A DNA stretch of 13,824 nucleotides from Candidatus Bathyarchaeota archaeon (GCA_026394315.1 JAPKYM010000339.1:1-13824); one strand, 5' to 3'. Positions 1 to 6,613 are shown, counted from the stretch's first letter. Notes: generated by a model from the sequence alone, not told the origin. A program made the numbers and translations.

Positions 1-117
1 TTTTGACTTCTCAATGAGTGAACAATAAAGGTCCTGAGTCTGTTTTGCCTCCAAATATCCTGTATAGCTACGCAAAAAGAGATGTACTTCCTGTTTAAGA
101 TCGGGGTAAATGTTCAA
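1..117 (-). CDS. Unidentified ORF, partial at left window edge
   Basis: Read on the minus strand from a TTG at 117, an open frame runs off the left edge without a stop (39 codons visible). An in-frame TAG lies about 40 bases upstream of that TTG, so the N-terminus must be close to here if the ORF is real. The visible part is mixed charged and aromatic, including PDLKQEVHLFLRSYTGYLEA, and looks protein-like and helical. I do not recognise a family. A weak TATA-like stretch (minus strand about 178-170) lies at a plausible distance upstream. There is no convincing Shine-Dalgarno sequence. The C-terminal part is outside the window, so identity cannot be judged. Confidence 0.3.
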   Translation of the reverse strand, partial: MNIYPDLKQEVHLFLRSYTGYLEAKQTQDLYCSLIEKSK

Positions 118-151
118 CTTGGAGCACCTATTGAGTTCCTAGTGAGGGACT

Positions 152-167
152 TCCTACGACGGTAGGA
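152..167. repeat. Short inverted repeat (TCCTAC/GTAGGA)
   Basis: A perfect 6-bp inverted repeat with a 4-base spacer (GACG) lies just upstream of the left-edge ORF. It could be an operator or a hairpin. A second perfect 6-bp repeat, AGGATC/GATCCT, lies at 247-264. Otherwise bases 118-317 hold nothing I can recognise as a gene. Confidence 0.35.
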
Positions 168-317
168 TTAAAGATTATCATATGCTCTCCAGTCTCGATT
201 GTTCAGCCATCATCAGCAGGCTGAGGCGACTCGAATAAACCTCTTTAGGATCTCTGCGGATCCTGCAAAGACCAAGAAAATTCAAGAATACGATAGCTGT
301 TTCAACGCGCGCGCTCT

Positions 318-602
318 TTATTGGTTTCCGGTGGTCTGTGTTGACTTCCAGACGAAATAGATCCCCAGTAACAATATGGCTACAAAAACTGCATCGAAGA
401 CAAAGATCATCATATTATATCCAATGAATGATCCGGTGTATGGGCCTACTGAAGGAATCATCATCCTGCCGTATCCGCGACGACCAAACATAGGGCATCC
501 CCAGCCACCATAAGTAGTCGGTGAATAGATCGGGAAGAACAAAGCCAGACCGAACAGACCAATCACTAGTAAGGCAATCCCTGTGAGGGCTTTCTGATCC
601 AT
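318..602 (-). CDS. Small two-helix membrane protein, unknown family
   Basis: A 94-residue protein with two predicted membrane helices, about residues 8-28 and 62-85. They flank a Gly/Arg/Met-rich loop containing GWGCPMFGRRGYGRMM, so both ends should lie on the same side of the membrane. One cysteine (about residue 36) sits in the loop. The C-terminus is short and polar. The ATG start is well supported: GGTGTGA lies six bases upstream and a TATA-like ACTTATATCA further up. I do not recognise the family and propose no function. It is the last gene before a stretch without clear genes, and it is separated from the HTH/membrane pair to the right by about 160 bases and its own promoter. Confidence 0.7.
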   Translation of the reverse strand: MDQKALTGIALLVIGLFGLALFFPIYSPTTYGGWGCPMFGRRGYGRMMIPSVGPYTGSFIGYNMMIFVFDAVFVAILLLGIYFVWKSTQTTGNQ

Positions 603-608
603 TCTGTT

Positions 609-650
609 TCACACCTGAGGAATCTAGGTTTCTGAAGATGATATAAGTGA
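609..650 (-). promoter_or_regulatory. Promoter and ribosome-binding site of the 94-aa membrane protein
   Basis: On the minus strand a TATA-like ACTTATATCA (about 649-640) predicts transcription starting near 620. The sequence AGGTGTGA (616-609) then sits six bases before the ATG at 602. Distances fit archaeal promoter architecture. This is an inference from spacing. Confidence 0.45.
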
Positions 651-763
651 TTTCCAGATTTGGCACCATTTTTCCCCCAAAACTCACCCAGATGATCCTC
701 TGATCTGGCTTTCCACTCAGAGGATTCTGATCCTTTTCTGAGTTGAACTCCGACTTCGGCCTT

Positions 764-1051
764 CTACTTCCTGACCAGATTGAGGAATATTAGCAGGGCC
801 ACGAGTTCGAAACTGCTCGATATTATGTCGAAGACTACTGCCTCAGGAGCGTAAGTGACGCCTGATAGCGCGGCAGCGGGCAAGGAGAAGATAACCTGAA
901 CCAACAGGATCGAAGAGAAGAGTAGGAGTCCAAGCGTGAATCTCGATTTGACCTCCTTGTAGCTTTGCACGAAATGGTACATAACCATAGCTACTAGAAT
1001 CGCGTTAAGGAAGGTAAGAACTCCTTCAACAGTCAGAAGCAGATCAATCAT
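764..1051 (-). CDS. Small three-helix membrane protein paired with a winged-HTH gene
   Basis: A 95-residue, very hydrophobic protein with three predicted membrane helices, about residues 8-31, 38-60 and 70-92. A short basic loop (KEVKSR) follows helix 1, and the protein ends LNLVRK. The ATG at 1051 has a good Shine-Dalgarno sequence, AGGAG, about seven bases upstream. It lies 35 bases behind the winged-HTH gene on the same strand, so the two are probably co-transcribed. Archaeal genomes often carry a small multi-helix membrane protein beside a winged-HTH regulator, and a sensor or anti-regulator role is conceivable. That is inference from neighbourhood only, since no functional motif is visible. 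Confidence 0.75.
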   Translation of the reverse strand: MIDLLLTVEGVLTFLNAILVAMVMYHFVQSYKEVKSRFTLGLLLFSSILLVQVIFSLPAAALSGVTYAPEAVVFDIISSSFELVALLIFLNLVRK

Positions 1052-1086
1052 GATAATTCTCCTAATTGCATTTTACATATTTTCCA

Positions 1087-1449
1087 TTAATCTGTCTTTG
1101 TCTTCCGAGATCTATTCAAGATATCCTTGAATACTCCATAGTTGCTTTCCAGCTCGGATGAAAGAAAATACGCTGCAGCATATTTGCCTCCCACTCTGAC
1201 CAGAAGCCTGTTCTCTTCAAGAACTTCGATGTGGTGCCTGATCGTCTTGTAGTCAAGTCCTAGCTGATCGGCGATTTGACTGGCGTTGCTGGGATGTTCT
1301 TTTAGAAGTGAGATTATTCTAGCTCTAGTTGCCCCACCCCTGGTTCCTGCAATAACCCACCATAACAGGCGTTCGGAAGTTTTAGCAGGGACAGCCGTGG
1401 CTGAGCACCTCGAGATTTCGTTCAAGGACTGCGTACCAGTTCCAGGCAA
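1087..1449 (-). CDS. Winged helix-turn-helix transcriptional regulator (ArsR-like fold)
   Basis: A 120-residue DNA-binding protein. Residues 34-95 form a winged HTH: RGGATRARIISLLKEHP gives helix 1, ASQIADQLGLDYKTIRHHIEVLEENRL gives the HTH and recognition helix, and VRVGGKYAAAYFLS gives the wing. No metal- or ligand-binding motif is visible. The first 30 residues are low in conservation signal and may not all be translated. Translation must begin at a non-ATG codon: TTG at 1449 is used here, an in-frame TAA stands just upstream, and a second TTG lies eight codons in. Neither has a clear Shine-Dalgarno sequence. The three-helix membrane protein follows directly, which suggests the pair works together. 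Target genes are unknown. Confidence 0.8.
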   Translation of the reverse strand: MPGTGTQSLNEISRCSATAVPAKTSERLLWWVIAGTRGGATRARIISLLKEHPSNASQIADQLGLDYKTIRHHIEVLEENRLLVRVGGKYAAAYFLSSELESNYGVFKDILNRSRKTKTD

Positions 1450-1503
1450 CTCTTAATGTAACGGGGAAGGGCGCCTTAGAGATAATCTGGTGAGTTGAAG
1501 GTC

Positions 1504-1755
1504 TCATTCTTCGTCGCGTTCAGTGATTCCTCTTCCTATCTTGATACCCCATGAAGCCCACATAGCACCCAGAATGGCTATGCCGAGAAGGAATGTTATT
1601 ACTATAAGAGCGATATTTTGGGCAGTGCTGAAGCAGTTCCAAAGGAAGACAACGTGAAAAATCGCGTAGATAAGCCAGCCGAATACCACGATTATTGAGA
1701 CAGCAACTCTGGAGCTGAGACCTGGAGGTATGCTCTTCTTTTCTTTTTCGACCAT
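1504..1755 (-). CDS. Small two-helix membrane protein, unknown
   Basis: An 83-residue protein with a basic N-terminus (MVEKEKKS), two predicted membrane helices at about residues 16-38 and 46-68, and a charged C-terminal tail (GRGITERDEE). It would place both tails on the cytoplasmic side. The start at 1755 is an ATG, with GAGAA about seven bases upstream as a weak ribosome-binding site. It lies 54 bases upstream of the winged-HTH gene on the same strand and may be transcribed with it. Divergently, a DUF5652-like gene starts 157 bases away. No known family is recognised. Confidence 0.65.
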   Translation of the reverse strand: MVEKEKKSIPPGLSSRVAVSIIVVFGWLIYAIFHVVFLWNCFSTAQNIALIVITFLLGIAILGAMWASWGIKIGRGITERDEE

Positions 1756-1912
1756 GATAATGTTCTCAGCCGAAGTCGATTTAGCTTTTTCCGTAGGGAT
1801 TCAAAAGCAATTGATTCATGCAGAATACAACCACCAGAGAAAGGAGAATGTTCCAGTAATCTTTATCGGTCTAGCAATCTGCTATACACCGAAAGTACAG
1901 GATAGAGGATCT

Positions 1913-2122
1913 ATGCAAACGCTGCCTGAATTCTTCTCATGGATACTGAATCCATACGTTCTGGTTCCGTTGCTGGTCTGGTCAATCGCGATCAAAGGTC
2001 TGGCCCTATGGTATGCTGCCCGTGGCTCTCAAAAAGTGTGGTTTGTAGCACTTCTGGTTATGAACACTATTGGGATACTTGAGACAATCTACATCAAGTT
2101 CTTCAGGAAGAAACCAATCTGA
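1913..2122 (+). CDS. DUF5652-like small membrane protein
   Basis: A 69-residue protein with two membrane helices, about residues 13-34 and 42-62, and a basic end (KFFRKKP). The arrangement WSIAIKGLALWYAARGSQKVWFVALLVMNTIGILE is typical of DUF5652, a short family of two-helix proteins of unknown function common in archaea and candidate bacteria. The frame stays open further upstream to an ATG at 1730. The upstream part, however, overlaps the divergent 83-aa gene and lacks protein character. The ATG at 1913 has GAGGAT just before it and begins exactly where the family does. A TATA-like ATCTTTATC lies near 1860-1868. Function is unknown. Confidence 0.75.
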   Translation: MQTLPEFFSWILNPYVLVPLLVWSIAIKGLALWYAARGSQKVWFVALLVMNTIGILETIYIKFFRKKPI

Positions 2123-2179
2123 AGACCTAATACGATATCTCGCAGATTTCGTTTGTCAAGGAAATTTCTTCACAATCTT

Positions 2180-2287
2180 TTATTCGGCCTTCTTGGCCGT
2201 GATCTCCGTAAGACATACTGGTGCGCGTTTATCCATGATCAGGACAACAGCCACCATTCCTTGGTGAGATTCTTGCAGACTGAGCAT
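2180..2287 (-). CDS. Possible 35-aa mini-ORF downstream of hisS
   Basis: This small open frame lies 32 bases behind the hisS stop on the same strand. It reads from ATG 2287 and ends in TITAKKAE-like charged sequence (…KRAPVCLTEITAKKAE). A second in-frame ATG is at codon 11. The ribosome-binding signal is poor, with only GAG two bases before the ATG. A T-run directly after hisS (minus strand, near 2300) might end the hisS transcript before it. It could be a genuine short protein or chance. The rest of the 2123-2319 gap shows nothing else. Confidence 0.2.
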   Translation of the reverse strand: MLSLQESHQGMVAVVLIMDKRAPVCLTEITAKKAE

Positions 2288-2319
2288 TTCTCAATTAAAA
2301 ACGTCAGCCCATGATGCCA

Positions 2320-3627
2320 TCAGGCTCTCTTGATTGTATTCACCGCATCGTCAAGGGTCATCTCGCTTTCTGTGCGCTTAGCCATGTCTTTTAGCTTGAC
2401 GACGCCTTTGTCAAGCTCTTTTTGGCCCACTATGATGACATAAGGTACACCTGTTGAGTCGGTGTACTCAAGCTGCTTCCTCATTACACGCCTCTTAAGA
2501 TCAAAATCCACGGATATTCCTTGTTTTCTAAGACTCTGCGTTATTGTCCAACACGCCCCCCTCACCGAATCGTTCACTGCGATGACGAATACTTGAGGGG
2601 GCTGCTTCAGCTCAGGGAAGAGGCCAGCCCTCTCCATGGACAGCATCATCCTCTCGATTCCTCCAGCCACGCCCGTCGCTGGCATATCTCTCTTTCCATA
2701 GATCCTGCAAAGCCCGTCATATCTCCCCCCGGCGAAGATTGCGCCTATGTCTTCGCCTCCCCTATCATAAGCCTCAAAGACTATGCCGTCGTAGTAGCCT
2801 ATGCCTCTGACAATACTAAGATCATAAACGCAACGATCGATTCTACCTAGCTTATCCAGGATCTCTGCTAGCTTAGTCAGTTCTTCCAGACCTTGTTTTC
2901 CTTTGTCATCAAGTCCTTGCGGGCTCTGGGCGAGGATCTTGTCCGGTTTGTCCTTGAGAGCTGCGAAACTCATTACCTGTTCGATTAGGGATTCTTGGAG
3001 GCCTACTGACCTTAGTTCATTAGTTATCTGTTCCTTGGATAGTTTTCCTATCTTGTCGATAAGTCTGATCGTCGCTTCAATCTTCTCCTTTGATTCTAAA
3101 CCTCTAGATCTGAGAAATCCTTCTGTCAACTTCCGATTGCTTATTCGGATTTCACAGTCTTTGAGCCCGAGATTGTCGAGTATATCCATGCCCAGACATA
3201 TCGCCTCAGCGTCAGCTTCCTGCTCTGCAGACCCATAGACCTCCGCATCCCACTGGTAGAAATGCCGATATCTGGCGAATTGCGGCTCATCATATCGCCA
3301 CATTTCAGAAATGGAGAAGATTTTGATTGGTTCTGGAAGGTCTAGGCGGTTTGCAACCATTCTTGTCATTCCGACAGTCAGATCAAAGCGTAGACCCAGT
3401 TTTCTTCCAGCTTTGTCCTCAAACCAGTAGATCTCGTTCTTTATATCCGGTCCTGTTTTAGCCTCTAAGGTGGAGAGATTCTCCACGGCCGTTGGCTCAA
3501 CCATCTGGAAACCATATAATGTCATGACCTGCTGAATCTTATCGTACATCCAGCGGCGTCGAGCCATCTCAGTCGGCTCAAGATCCCTCATCCCTCTTGG
3601 CGGCGCGAAAGACTCTTGGTCAGCCAA
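2320..3627 (-). CDS. hisS: Histidyl-tRNA synthetase
   Basis: HisS attaches histidine to tRNA-His in the cytoplasm. The 435-residue length is normal for a class II synthetase of this type. Class II motif 1 lies near the N-terminus (APPRGMRDLEPTE, then YGFQMVEPTAVENL). Motif 2 is at about 105-132 (SEMWRYDEPQFARYRHFYQW). The histidine-specific segments are LSIVRGIGYYDGIVFE (270-285) and AGGRYDGL (299-306). Motif 3 is GVAGGIERMML (319-329). The last ~90 residues form the anticodon-binding domain (VFVIAVND…VIIVGQKEL). A GTG at 3636 is in frame, but it lies inside the sequence GGTGTGA, which is the likely Shine-Dalgarno site for the TTG at 3627. That TTG is therefore preferred. It follows the endA-type gene closely, so the two form a tRNA-function operon. 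Confidence 0.95.
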   Translation of the reverse strand: MADQESFAPPRGMRDLEPTEMARRRWMYDKIQQVMTLYGFQMVEPTAVENLSTLEAKTGPDIKNEIYWFEDKAGRKLGLRFDLTVGMTRMVANRLDLPEPIKIFSISEMWRYDEPQFARYRHFYQWDAEVYGSAEQEADAEAICLGMDILDNLGLKDCEIRISNRKLTEGFLRSRGLESKEKIEATIRLIDKIGKLSKEQITNELRSVGLQESLIEQVMSFAALKDKPDKILAQSPQGLDDKGKQGLEELTKLAEILDKLGRIDRCVYDLSIVRGIGYYDGIVFEAYDRGGEDIGAIFAGGRYDGLCRIYGKRDMPATGVAGGIERMMLSMERAGLFPELKQPPQVFVIAVNDSVRGACWTITQSLRKQGISVDFDLKRRVMRKQLEYTDSTGVPYVIIVGQKELDKGVVKLKDMAKRTESEMTLDDAVNTIKRA

Positions 3628-3639
3628 TCTTTTCACACC
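3628..3639 (-). promoter_or_regulatory. Ribosome-binding site GGTGTGA deciding the hisS start
   Basis: GGTGTGA (3639-3633 on the minus strand) stands five bases before TTG 3627. The same heptamer stands four bases before the TTG of the endA-type gene and six bases before the ATG at 602, which argues that it is the true initiation signal here. Confidence 0.5.
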
Positions 3640-3645
3640 GTTCTA

Positions 3646-4176
3646 CTATTCAGTCCTGGCTACTGGTGATTCTTGGAACTCTATCTCTCCGACAGAGTAG
3701 TACACAAGATCGGTCCTTCTGTCTATAACTGCGAGTATGAGTTCCTTTTTCTGCTTGGCGGCATATCTGATGAGGATTGTTAGTTCTTGGAGGCTCGCCT
3801 CCTTACCCTCGTAGACTATCGAGACAAGTCTCCTTTCTGCTCCCTTACCACAAATCTCAAAGTCCACTCTCTTGGACTCACGAACAATATATCCTCTATC
3901 ACGGAGGTCACGGTAGACGAGATATCTTATCCAGATCTCCTGTTTTCCCTTTGAGAATGCCGAGACAAGATCGTGTAACGTTAGCGGGGTGCCATCGGAT
4001 TCTTTGACAACTCTTATTCGTGCCTTCTCAGTCAAGAAGAAAGCCTCGTAAGGCGAGAGATCAAGTCTGTTGCCTCGGCGAGTTCCAAAGCCCCTTTCAA
4101 GGAGTTCCATCGACCTTCCGGGCTCCGGAAGATAGACTCTGCCTTTCTTCATGTAAGCCTCGAGGATTTCAATCAA
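3646..4176 (-). CDS. endA: tRNA-splicing endonuclease paralogue, probably the structural (non-catalytic) subunit
   Basis: This 176-residue protein has the two-domain EndA layout. The N-terminal domain (10-75) contains KGRVYLPEPG and LSPYEAFFLTEKARIRV. The C-terminal nuclease-fold domain (82-162) contains IRYLVYRDLRDRGYIV and KKELILAVIDRRTDLVYYSV. Archaeal EndA cuts pre-tRNA introns at bulge-helix-bulge sites with a Tyr-His-Lys triad. Here the Tyr position, after the DF of the family's ADFRVY block, reads Cys109 (VDFEIC). The His position falls on Glu114/Arg115. Only the Lys (143/144) remains. That pattern suits the structural partner of a heteromeric enzyme, and the catalytic subunit is not in this window. 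Translation starts at TTG with GGTGTGA four bases upstream. hisS follows, with a short gap. Confidence 0.8.
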   Translation of the reverse strand: MIEILEAYMKKGRVYLPEPGRSMELLERGFGTRRGNRLDLSPYEAFFLTEKARIRVVKESDGTPLTLHDLVSAFSKGKQEIWIRYLVYRDLRDRGYIVRESKRVDFEICGKGAERRLVSIVYEGKEASLQELTILIRYAAKQKKELILAVIDRRTDLVYYSVGEIEFQESPVARTE

Positions 4177-4226
4177 GCTTTCACACCATTTGGCAAGCAG
4201 GCGGCGACTGAATATCCTATTTAAGG
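4177..4226 (-). promoter_or_regulatory. Promoter and ribosome-binding site of the endA-hisS pair
   Basis: On the minus strand, CTTAAATAGG (about 4226-4217) is a TATA-like box. It predicts transcription starting near 4196, followed by GGTGTGA (4187-4181) four bases before TTG 4176. The same AT-rich core reads CCTATTTAAGG on the plus strand and could also serve the divergent mtnA gene. Confidence 0.5.
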
Positions 4227-4300
4227 TAGGTTATAGATGTTCTTGAGAGCATGACTGCCATCGATGCAAAGTTGATCAAAGGAAGTCAGGGTGTAGTCCG

Positions 4301-5353
4301 GTGGAGGATTTCTTTACTCTAAGAACTGTCAAGTGGAAAAAGGGAGCAGTACTGATGATAGATCAAACCAGACTCCCTGAGAGAATAAGCTACATCAAGT
4401 GCAGAACATCAGGAGAGGTTGTCAAAGCGATCAAAGACATGGTTGTTCGCGGAGCGCCCGCTATAGGTGTTGCAGCAGCTATGGGCCTCGCATTGGTTGC
4501 GTACAGAAGTAAGGTCAAGAGGAAAGAGGGCCTGCTCAAGGAGTTGGAGTCGGCATCAGTGAAACTCGGAAACACAAGACCCACTGCCGTAAATCTCATG
4601 TGGGCGCTGTCAAAGACCCTTGAGGCTGCGAGAGAATCTTCAGGAGATGTCGAGGCCGTCAAGGAGTCTGTCATTCAGACAGCAGTCCGAATGGCGGACG
4701 AAGATGTGGCGGCCAATCTCAGAATCGGTGAGTACGGTGCTTCCTTGATATCTGACGGAGATACTATCTTAACCCACTGCAATGCGGGAGCCCTTGCAAC
4801 TGTAGGTTATGGAACCGCTCTAGCGCCAATCAGGACCGCTGTCAAGCAGGGCAAACGCATCAGCGTCCTAGCTGATGAGACGCGGCCAAGACTTCAGGGT
4901 GCCAAGCTCACAGCCTTTGAACTCTCAAACGATAAGATACCGGTGAAAGTGATCACGGACGGAATGGCGGGATATGTCATGGCCAAGGGATTAGTTCAGA
5001 AGGTAATTGTTGGAGCCGACAGGGTTGTGAGGGATGGTGTCTTCAATAAGATCGGCACATACAGTCTCGCTATAGCCGCGAGATATCATCGGATACCTTT
5101 CTACGTCGCTGCGCCAATATCAACCTTCGATCCATTGAACTCTAGCAGCACGGTCAAGATTGAGGAAAGGAATTCCAGAGAAGTCACCCACATCTCAAAC
5201 ATAAGAATATGCCCAAGGAATGTCGATGTGATAAATCCGGCCTTCGACTTGACACCATTGAGTCTGGTTGACGCAATAATCACTGATAAGGGATTGCTGA
5301 ATTATCCAGATCAAGACAACGTCGTGAGGCTTGCCAGGGCCGACACTGCATAG
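4301..5353 (+). CDS. mtnA: S-methyl-5-thioribose-1-phosphate isomerase (eIF2B-like fold)
   Basis: MtnA converts methylthioribose-1-phosphate to methylthioribulose-1-phosphate in methionine salvage. The 350-residue protein carries the full family pattern. The N-terminal TVKWKKGAVLMIDQTRLPE is followed by VVRGAPAIGVAAAMG (48-62), then THCNAGALATVGYGTA with the catalytic Cys. Next come DETRPRLQGAKLTAFEL, then IVGADRVVRDGVFNKIGTY with the catalytic Asp, and PFYVAAPISTFD. The extended N-terminus and the CNAGALA motif separate it from ribose-1,5-bisphosphate isomerase and from aIF2B subunits, though in archaea related substrates cannot be excluded. GTG at 4301 is chosen because the conserved N-terminus needs it and GGTGTAG lies four bases upstream. 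No other in-frame start exists before the upstream TGA. It converges with the GfcR-like gene with a four-base gap. Confidence 0.9.
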   Translation: MEDFFTLRTVKWKKGAVLMIDQTRLPERISYIKCRTSGEVVKAIKDMVVRGAPAIGVAAAMGLALVAYRSKVKRKEGLLKELESASVKLGNTRPTAVNLMWALSKTLEAARESSGDVEAVKESVIQTAVRMADEDVAANLRIGEYGASLISDGDTILTHCNAGALATVGYGTALAPIRTAVKQGKRISVLADETRPRLQGAKLTAFELSNDKIPVKVITDGMAGYVMAKGLVQKVIVGADRVVRDGVFNKIGTYSLAIAARYHRIPFYVAAPISTFDPLNSSSTVKIEERNSREVTHISNIRICPRNVDVINPAFDLTPLSLVDAIITDKGLLNYPDQDNVVRLARADTA

Positions 5354-5357
5354 ATTA

Positions 5358-6101
5358 TTAGTCAGGCCTCATTTTCTGAGGTACTTCGTAGGCGACTTCA
5401 ATGGGGCAGTTCACTACATCCTCGATCTTATTCTTCCATTCCTTGCCGATGGACATCAAAGCGTAGATTCCTGTGACCTCTGATTTGGCTTTGCGCACGA
5501 GACTTATCAGGGCCCTCTGTGTTTCGCCGCTATCTATCACATCGTCAACGATGAGTACGCAGTCACCTTTCCTGAACATGCTTCGAGGGACATAGAAACT
5601 CATTATCATTGCCGATCTTGAAGGTATGTACAGTTCCTCTATGAATTCTCCAACACCGACTTCCCTTGCCTTCTTTGCTATCACGAGGGCAACGCCGAGT
5701 CTGTGTGCCAGCAGTGCGGCAAGAGGAATTCCATCGGTCTCAGGAGTAAGTACTTTTGTGACTCTCTGTCCAGCAAATTTGTTCACAACTTGTTGAACAG
5801 CGCGTTCAAGAAGCATAGTGTCCGAGATGACCTTGGTGTTGTCAAAGTATCCGAGATCGTCAAATTTGATTCTTTTCTGGATCTCTGATTCAATACGCAT
5901 TACACTATCTAGTTTCTTGTTGATATCTTGGGCTCGATCGATTGTTGGAAGGACGTGTCCCTTAACGTATCTGCTGAGAACGGTCTCGGGTAGTCCTATC
6001 AGTTGTGAGAGTTCACGGTAAGTGTAATAGTCCTTGGCCAGGTTGAGAAGCTCAGTGACCATGAGCTTGTATTTGAGATCTGTTACTCTCGAACCGGCCA
6101 A
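5358..6101 (-). CDS. HTH-phosphoribosyltransferase transcriptional regulator (GfcR/PyrE-like)
   Basis: This 247-residue protein combines a helix-turn-helix (about 25-50, TYRELSQLIGLPETVLSRYVKG) with a type I phosphoribosyltransferase domain (100-240). The PRPP loop is VLIVDDVIDSGET (182-194), and the ETDGIPLAALLAHRLGV block (121-137) resembles the ligand-binding part of purine PRTases. Archaeal proteins of this type (haloarchaeal GfcR, bacterial PurR by analogy) act as DNA-binding regulators that sense PRPP or sugar-phosphate status rather than as enzymes. A true phosphoribosyltransferase activity cannot be ruled out. The start is taken at TTG 6101, with GAAGGG about six bases upstream. ATG 6062 is an alternative. 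dut lies directly upstream on the same strand. Confidence 0.8.
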   Translation of the reverse strand: MAGSRVTDLKYKLMVTELLNLAKDYYTYRELSQLIGLPETVLSRYVKGHVLPTIDRAQDINKKLDSVMRIESEIQKRIKFDDLGYFDNTKVISDTMLLERAVQQVVNKFAGQRVTKVLTPETDGIPLAALLAHRLGVALVIAKKAREVGVGEFIEELYIPSRSAMIMSFYVPRSMFRKGDCVLIVDDVIDSGETQRALISLVRKAKSEVTGIYALMSIGKEWKNKIEDVVNCPIEVAYEVPQKMRPD

Positions 6102-6107
6102 GAAAAA

Positions 6108-6144
6108 CCCTTCTTTTATACATCCCGATGTAAAGTGTATAATC
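6108..6144 (-). promoter_or_regulatory. Two TATA-like boxes upstream of the GfcR-like gene
   Basis: On the minus strand, TTATAC (6143-6138) fits a start of transcription near 6116 and use of TTG 6101. TATAAAAG (6120-6113) would place transcription near 6092 and favour the ATG at 6062. The regulator therefore may have its own promoter(s) although it follows dut by only 47 bases. Confidence 0.4.
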
Positions 6145-6148
6145 CTTT

Positions 6149-6613
6149 CTATGCTATGTTTGACGATTTCTTAACATGAATCGCTCTTTTGCTTCTAACG
6201 ATTCCGAAGCTTCCCTGATATCTTCCCTCGTATGATTTCGCAGCCTCAGAAGAGAGTTTGATCAATGTTAACTGAAGAAACGGTTCTCCTCTCTCAATCT
6301 TCACTTCCTCTCTACCCATGTTGAGAAGAGAGACAGTCAGTTGTCCTCTGAAACCTGGATCTATAAGCGCAAGGCTGGCGAAGATACCCTCTCTTGCAAA
6401 TGATGATCTCAAATGGAGAATTCCCAAGAGACTGGGTGAGAGTTCAACTCTTTCAAGTGTAGATACAAGTTTTTGCTCATTCGGCCTTAGAATGACTTTT
6501 TCGTCAGCTCTGAGGTCGTAGCCCGCGGGTCCCAGACTCGAATCCTCAAACGGATCGATGTTGACCCCGCCGTCTCTTATGGACTTCATAATGTTCGCGT
6601 CGGATAATGCCAT
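6149..6613 (-). CDS. dut: dUTPase of the dCTP-deaminase family (archaeal dUTPase subfamily)
   Basis: It probably hydrolyses dUTP to dUMP and pyrophosphate, keeping uracil out of DNA and supplying dUMP for thymidylate. The 154 residues match the short archaeal members of the Dcd/Dut fold. They contain ININDPF-like NIDPFEDSSLGPAGYDLR (18-35), LHLRSSFAREGIF (67-79), IDPGFRGQLTVSLLNMG (84-100), GEPFLQLTLIKL (109-120) and a C-terminal YEGRYQGSFG (128-137). dCTP deaminases keep a catalytic Glu in the block after DPGxxG (consensus LEF/LEL). Here that position is Ser95, which argues against deaminase activity and for dUTPase. Many pipelines would still label it dcd. ATG 6613 has GTGATC, an exact match to the expected archaeal anti-Shine-Dalgarno, a few bases upstream. 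Confidence 0.85.
   Translation of the reverse strand: MALSDANIMKSIRDGGVNIDPFEDSSLGPAGYDLRADEKVILRPNEQKLVSTLERVELSPSLLGILHLRSSFAREGIFASLALIDPGFRGQLTVSLLNMGREEVKIERGEPFLQLTLIKLSSEAAKSYEGRYQGSFGIVRSKRAIHVKKSSNIA

Noticed and set aside
1730..1912. N-terminal extension of the DUF5652-like ORF to ATG 1730
   Set aside because: It overlaps the divergent 83-aa gene and lacks protein character, and the family begins at the ATG 1913, which has its own ribosome-binding sequence.
2521..3238. Plus-strand ORFs inside hisS (2521-2850, 2903-3238)
   Set aside because: They are antisense shadows of a clearly identified synthetase gene.
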